Origin: Chitinophagaceae bacterium
GTDB taxonomy: Bacteria > Bacteroidota > Bacteroidia > Chitinophagales > Chitinophagaceae
Length of the DNA stretch: 7,619 nucleotides
Assembly: GCA_947483345.1 (NCBI GenBank)
Contig: CANKNL010000148.1
Location: 1-7,619, forward strand
Direction: 5' to 3'
This document shows, piece after piece, positions 5,431-7,619 of the stretch. Under the pieces are notes generated by a model. It was not told the origin of the DNA and did not search any database. It saw only the letters and a list, made by a program, of their open reading frames with translations. The position numbers and the translations under genes are program-made. Each line of letters opens with the position of its first letter. Position 1 is the stretch's first letter.

Positions 5431-6573
5431 ATGGACGATGATTCAAAATTAAAAGCTACAAAAAATCCGCCTTCGGGGGGCAGTGTGGCTGGGCGTTTTA
5501 TCATAGCAGGTGGCGGAACAGGCGGGCATATTTTTCCGGCAATAGCTATAGCAAATGCCATTTTAAAGCAAGCGCCGGAAACTGAAATTTTATTTGTTGG
5601 TGCCAGTGGAAAAATGGAAATGGAAAAAATACCACAGGCCGGATTTAAAATTGAAGGATTGGATATAGCCGGATTTAACAGAAGTTCTTTGATAAAAAAT
5701 ATAGGATTACCCTATAAGCTGCTAAAAAGTTTTATGCAGGTACGACGGATTTTTAAAACCTTTAAACCCAATGCCGTCATTGGTGTTGGCGGTTATTCAA
5801 GTTACCCGGTTTTAAAACTGGCACAGGCAAAAGGAATCCCCACTTTCATTCATGAAAGTAATTCATATGCCGGAAAGGCGAATAGGATGCTAGGGAAAAA
5901 CGCAACCGCCATTTTTGTTGCAAGTGAGGGCATGGAAAAATTTTTCCCCGAACATAAAATTCTAATAACGGGTAATCCGGTGAGGGCAAGTATTTTAAAA
6001 AGTACAGTGAGCAGGGAAGAAGGGATTCGATTTTTTGGGTTAGATCCAGATAAAAAGACGGTATTATCAGTAGGTGGCAGCTTGGGTGCTATAACAATTA
6101 ATGAAGCCATAGATAAAAACCTGGATTTATTTGAAAATAACAACCTGCAACTGATCTGGCAAACCGGTAAGCCTTATGCCGCAAAAGGAAAGCAGTGTGC
6201 AAATGGAAAAAAAAATATCTGGGTAAATGATTTTATCAATGAAATCGAATACGCTTATGCAGCAGCCGATTTGGTAATAAGCAGAAGCGGAGCCATGGTC
6301 ATAGCGGAATTAAGCGTGATGAAGAAAGCGGTGATTTTTGTTCCTTTCCCATTTGCTGCAGAAGACCATCAGCAGGTAAATGCACAAAATTTAGTTAATA
6401 AAAGTGCAGGCATAATGATAAAAGATAATGAGGCGTTAGCACTATTAGTCAATACGGTGATAGCCCTGTCAAAAGATGAAGGAAAACAACAGGTATTAAA
6501 AAATAATATCGGCAAAATGGCTATCACCAATGCCGATGACATCATTGCAACAGCCATTCTGAAAAATATTTAA
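5431..6573 (+). CDS. murG: UDP-GlcNAc--lipid I N-acetylglucosaminyltransferase MurG
   Basis: MurG is a peripheral inner-membrane GT-B glycosyltransferase that adds GlcNAc to lipid I on the cytoplasmic face, completing lipid II. It is complete at 380 residues, slightly long for the family. The N-terminal lobe has GGGTGGHIFPA (27-37), GVGGYSSYP (118-126) and HESNSYAGKANR (141-152); the family form of the last is usually HEQN. The C-terminal lobe has TGNPVR (180-185), GGSLGA (215-220), SRSGAMVIAEL (284-294) and PFPFAAEDHQQVNAQNL (305-321), the UDP-GlcNAc site. The family core begins at RFIIAGGG (22-29), so about 20 residues are an extra leader, partly encoded by a GC-rich hairpin. A GTG at 5485 (codon 19) is an alternative start giving a family-sized N-terminus. 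It lies 35 bp after ftsW, and its stop overlaps the murC start. Confidence 0.97.
   Translation: MDDDSKLKATKNPPSGGSVAGRFIIAGGGTGGHIFPAIAIANAILKQAPETEILFVGASGKMEMEKIPQAGFKIEGLDIAGFNRSSLIKNIGLPYKLLKSFMQVRRIFKTFKPNAVIGVGGYSSYPVLKLAQAKGIPTFIHESNSYAGKANRMLGKNATAIFVASEGMEKFFPEHKILITGNPVRASILKSTVSREEGIRFFGLDPDKKTVLSVGGSLGAITINEAIDKNLDLFENNNLQLIWQTGKPYAAKGKQCANGKKNIWVNDFINEIEYAYAAADLVISRSGAMVIAELSVMKKAVIFVPFPFAAEDHQQVNAQNLVNKSAGIMIKDNEALALLVNTVIALSKDEGKQQVLKNNIGKMAITNADDIIATAILKNI
5463..5495 (+). repeat. GC-rich palindromic sequence within the murG 5' end
   Basis: A GC-rich patch in otherwise AT-rich DNA reads AATCCGCCTTCGGGGGGC (5464-5481). CCGCC (5467-5471) can pair with GGGGG (5475-5479) around TTC, with one central mismatch. 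It encodes NPPSGGSVAGR in the non-conserved leader of MurG. Proline-glycine leaders or tails encoded by such hairpins occur, as I recall, in Bacteroidota proteins where intergenic palindromes drift into reading frames. It shares AATCCGC with the opposite strand of the ftsW tail, suggesting an inverted pair flanking the gene junction. Confidence 0.45.
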
Positions 6574-7619
6574 TGACGAATATTAAAAACATAAAAAGGG
6601 TATATTTTTTAGGGATAGGAGGTATTGGTATGAGTGCATTGGCCAGGTATTTTAATGAAAAAGGCGTGATCGTTAGTGGCTATGATAAAACAGAAACGGC
6701 TTTAACAAAAAGATTGGCTGCAGAAGGGATACGCATTTGTTACGAAGATAAAATTGAGTTCATTGACAAAGCGGCTGAGTTGGTAGTTTATACACCCGCT
6801 ATTCCAAAAGATCACAAAGGGTTGAATTATTTTTTAGAAAATCAATATCACCTGGCAAAACGGAGCGACGTATTGGGGGCAATAACAAACCAATCTTATA
6901 ATATATGCATTGCCGGCACGCATGGCAAAACAACAACCAGCACTATGGTGGCCCATATCCTTCGGCACAGTGCATTTGGGTGTAATGCATTTTTAGGTGG
7001 TATTGCCGTTAATTATAACAGCAATTTTTGGCAACAGGCTGTAGATAGCCGTAGTGAAAAAATGATCAGTGTTGTAGAGGCGGATGAGTACGACAGAAGT
7101 TTTTTGACATTAAGTCCTGATATAGCCATCATCAGTTCTATGGATCCGGATCACCTGGATATTTATGGTACGGCTGAAAATATGGAACAGGCGTTCATCG
7201 ATTTTTCGGCAAAAATAAAACCCGGTGGATTGTTGTTGAGCAAATATGGACTTAAAAGAACAGATGATCTGAAAGGGGATAATCACCTGACCTTTCATTT
7301 ACAAAATGAAAACGCAAGTATTTATGCTCGCCATATAAAAATAAACAAGGGTAGTTTTCAGTTTGATGTGATCATGCAATATTGGGAACTAAAAGATGTG
7401 GTTTTGAATATGGGAGGGCAGCATAATATTGAAAATATGATTGCGGCAATATCAGTAGCCCATTATCTGGGAATAGAAAATGATAAAATTAGAAAAGCAG
7501 TAGCCCATTTCAGAGGTGTAAAAAGAAGGTTTGAATATATAGTGAAGAATGAAAAACAGGTTATGGTGGATGATTACGCACATCATCCCGAAGAATTAAA
7601 GGCTTTGTTATCAGGTGCA
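6573..7619 (+). CDS. murC: UDP-N-acetylmuramate--L-alanine ligase MurC (3' truncated by window edge)
   Basis: MurC is a cytoplasmic ATP-dependent ligase that adds the first amino acid, L-alanine, to UDP-MurNAc. The frame runs without a stop from ATG 6573 to the last base, giving 349 of an expected 460 or so residues; the end of the C-terminal domain lies outside. The N-terminal nucleotide-sugar domain shows VYFLGIGGIGMSALA (10-24) and YTPAIP (73-78). The central ATPase domain has the P-loop AGTHGKTTT (114-122), EADEYDRSF (169-177) and DPDHLDIY (191-198). GQHNIEN (282-288), FRGVKRRFE (313-321) and DDYAHHPEE (333-341) lead into the third domain. Its ATG shares one base with the murG TAA (TAATG, 6571-6575), implying translational coupling. 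The leading IKNIKRVYFLGIGG fits a normal MurC N-terminus, so the start is well supported. Confidence 0.97.
   Translation, partial: MTNIKNIKRVYFLGIGGIGMSALARYFNEKGVIVSGYDKTETALTKRLAAEGIRICYEDKIEFIDKAAELVVYTPAIPKDHKGLNYFLENQYHLAKRSDVLGAITNQSYNICIAGTHGKTTTSTMVAHILRHSAFGCNAFLGGIAVNYNSNFWQQAVDSRSEKMISVVEADEYDRSFLTLSPDIAIISSMDPDHLDIYGTAENMEQAFIDFSAKIKPGGLLLSKYGLKRTDDLKGDNHLTFHLQNENASIYARHIKINKGSFQFDVIMQYWELKDVVLNMGGQHNIENMIAAISVAHYLGIENDKIRKAVAHFRGVKRRFEYIVKNEKQVMVDDYAHHPEELKALLSGA

Noticed and set aside
5313..5561. Minus-strand 82-codon frame across the ftsW-murG junction
   Set aside because: It is antisense to two real gene ends, and its proline-rich run is the reverse reading of the GC-rich palindromes.
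1..7619. A new defence, mobile or biosynthetic system
   Set aside because: All six genes are standard peptidoglycan and division genes with intact motifs. No transposase, integrase, tRNA or foreign gene is visible.

Overview
The window is a 7.6-kb stretch of a division and cell wall (dcw) cluster, all on the + strand. In order it holds murE (3' part), mraY, murD, ftsW, murG and murC (5' part). Several things point to a Bacteroidota bacterium, probably near the Chitinophagaceae. The DNA is AT-rich and Shine-Dalgarno sequences are mostly absent. MraY is a long form with an enlarged segment between two membrane helices. murF is absent between murE and mraY. The protein sequences also have a Bacteroidota character. 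The family-level placement is a judgement from remembered sequences, not a search.

Layout: murE (2-970, 5' end outside the window), 43-bp gap, mraY (1014-2330), 178-bp spacer, murD (2509-3849), 271-bp spacer packed with repeats, ftsW (4121-5395), 35-bp gap, murG (5431-6573), then murC (6573-7619, 3' end outside the window), whose start codon overlaps the murG stop codon. The common strand and order suggest co-transcription. The two larger spacers are where internal promoters or RNA processing could act.

Together the genes cover most of the route to lipid II and its polymerisation. MurC, MurD and MurE add L-Ala, D-Glu and (judged from a DNPR motif) meso-diaminopimelate to UDP-MurNAc. MraY loads the phospho-MurNAc-pentapeptide on undecaprenyl phosphate, MurG adds GlcNAc, and FtsW polymerises the resulting lipid II at the septum. 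MurF must be encoded elsewhere.

I see no new enzyme system. The unusual content lies between and at the edges of the genes. Three diverged copies of a GC-rich hairpin element sit in the murD-ftsW spacer, two inverted relative to the first. The same spacer has a 26-bp imperfect direct repeat whose two copies lie in one reading frame. A second type of GC-rich palindromic sequence appears to have been absorbed into the coding ends of ftsW and murG. The mraY-murD spacer has a start-less open frame on the minus strand that may be a gene remnant.
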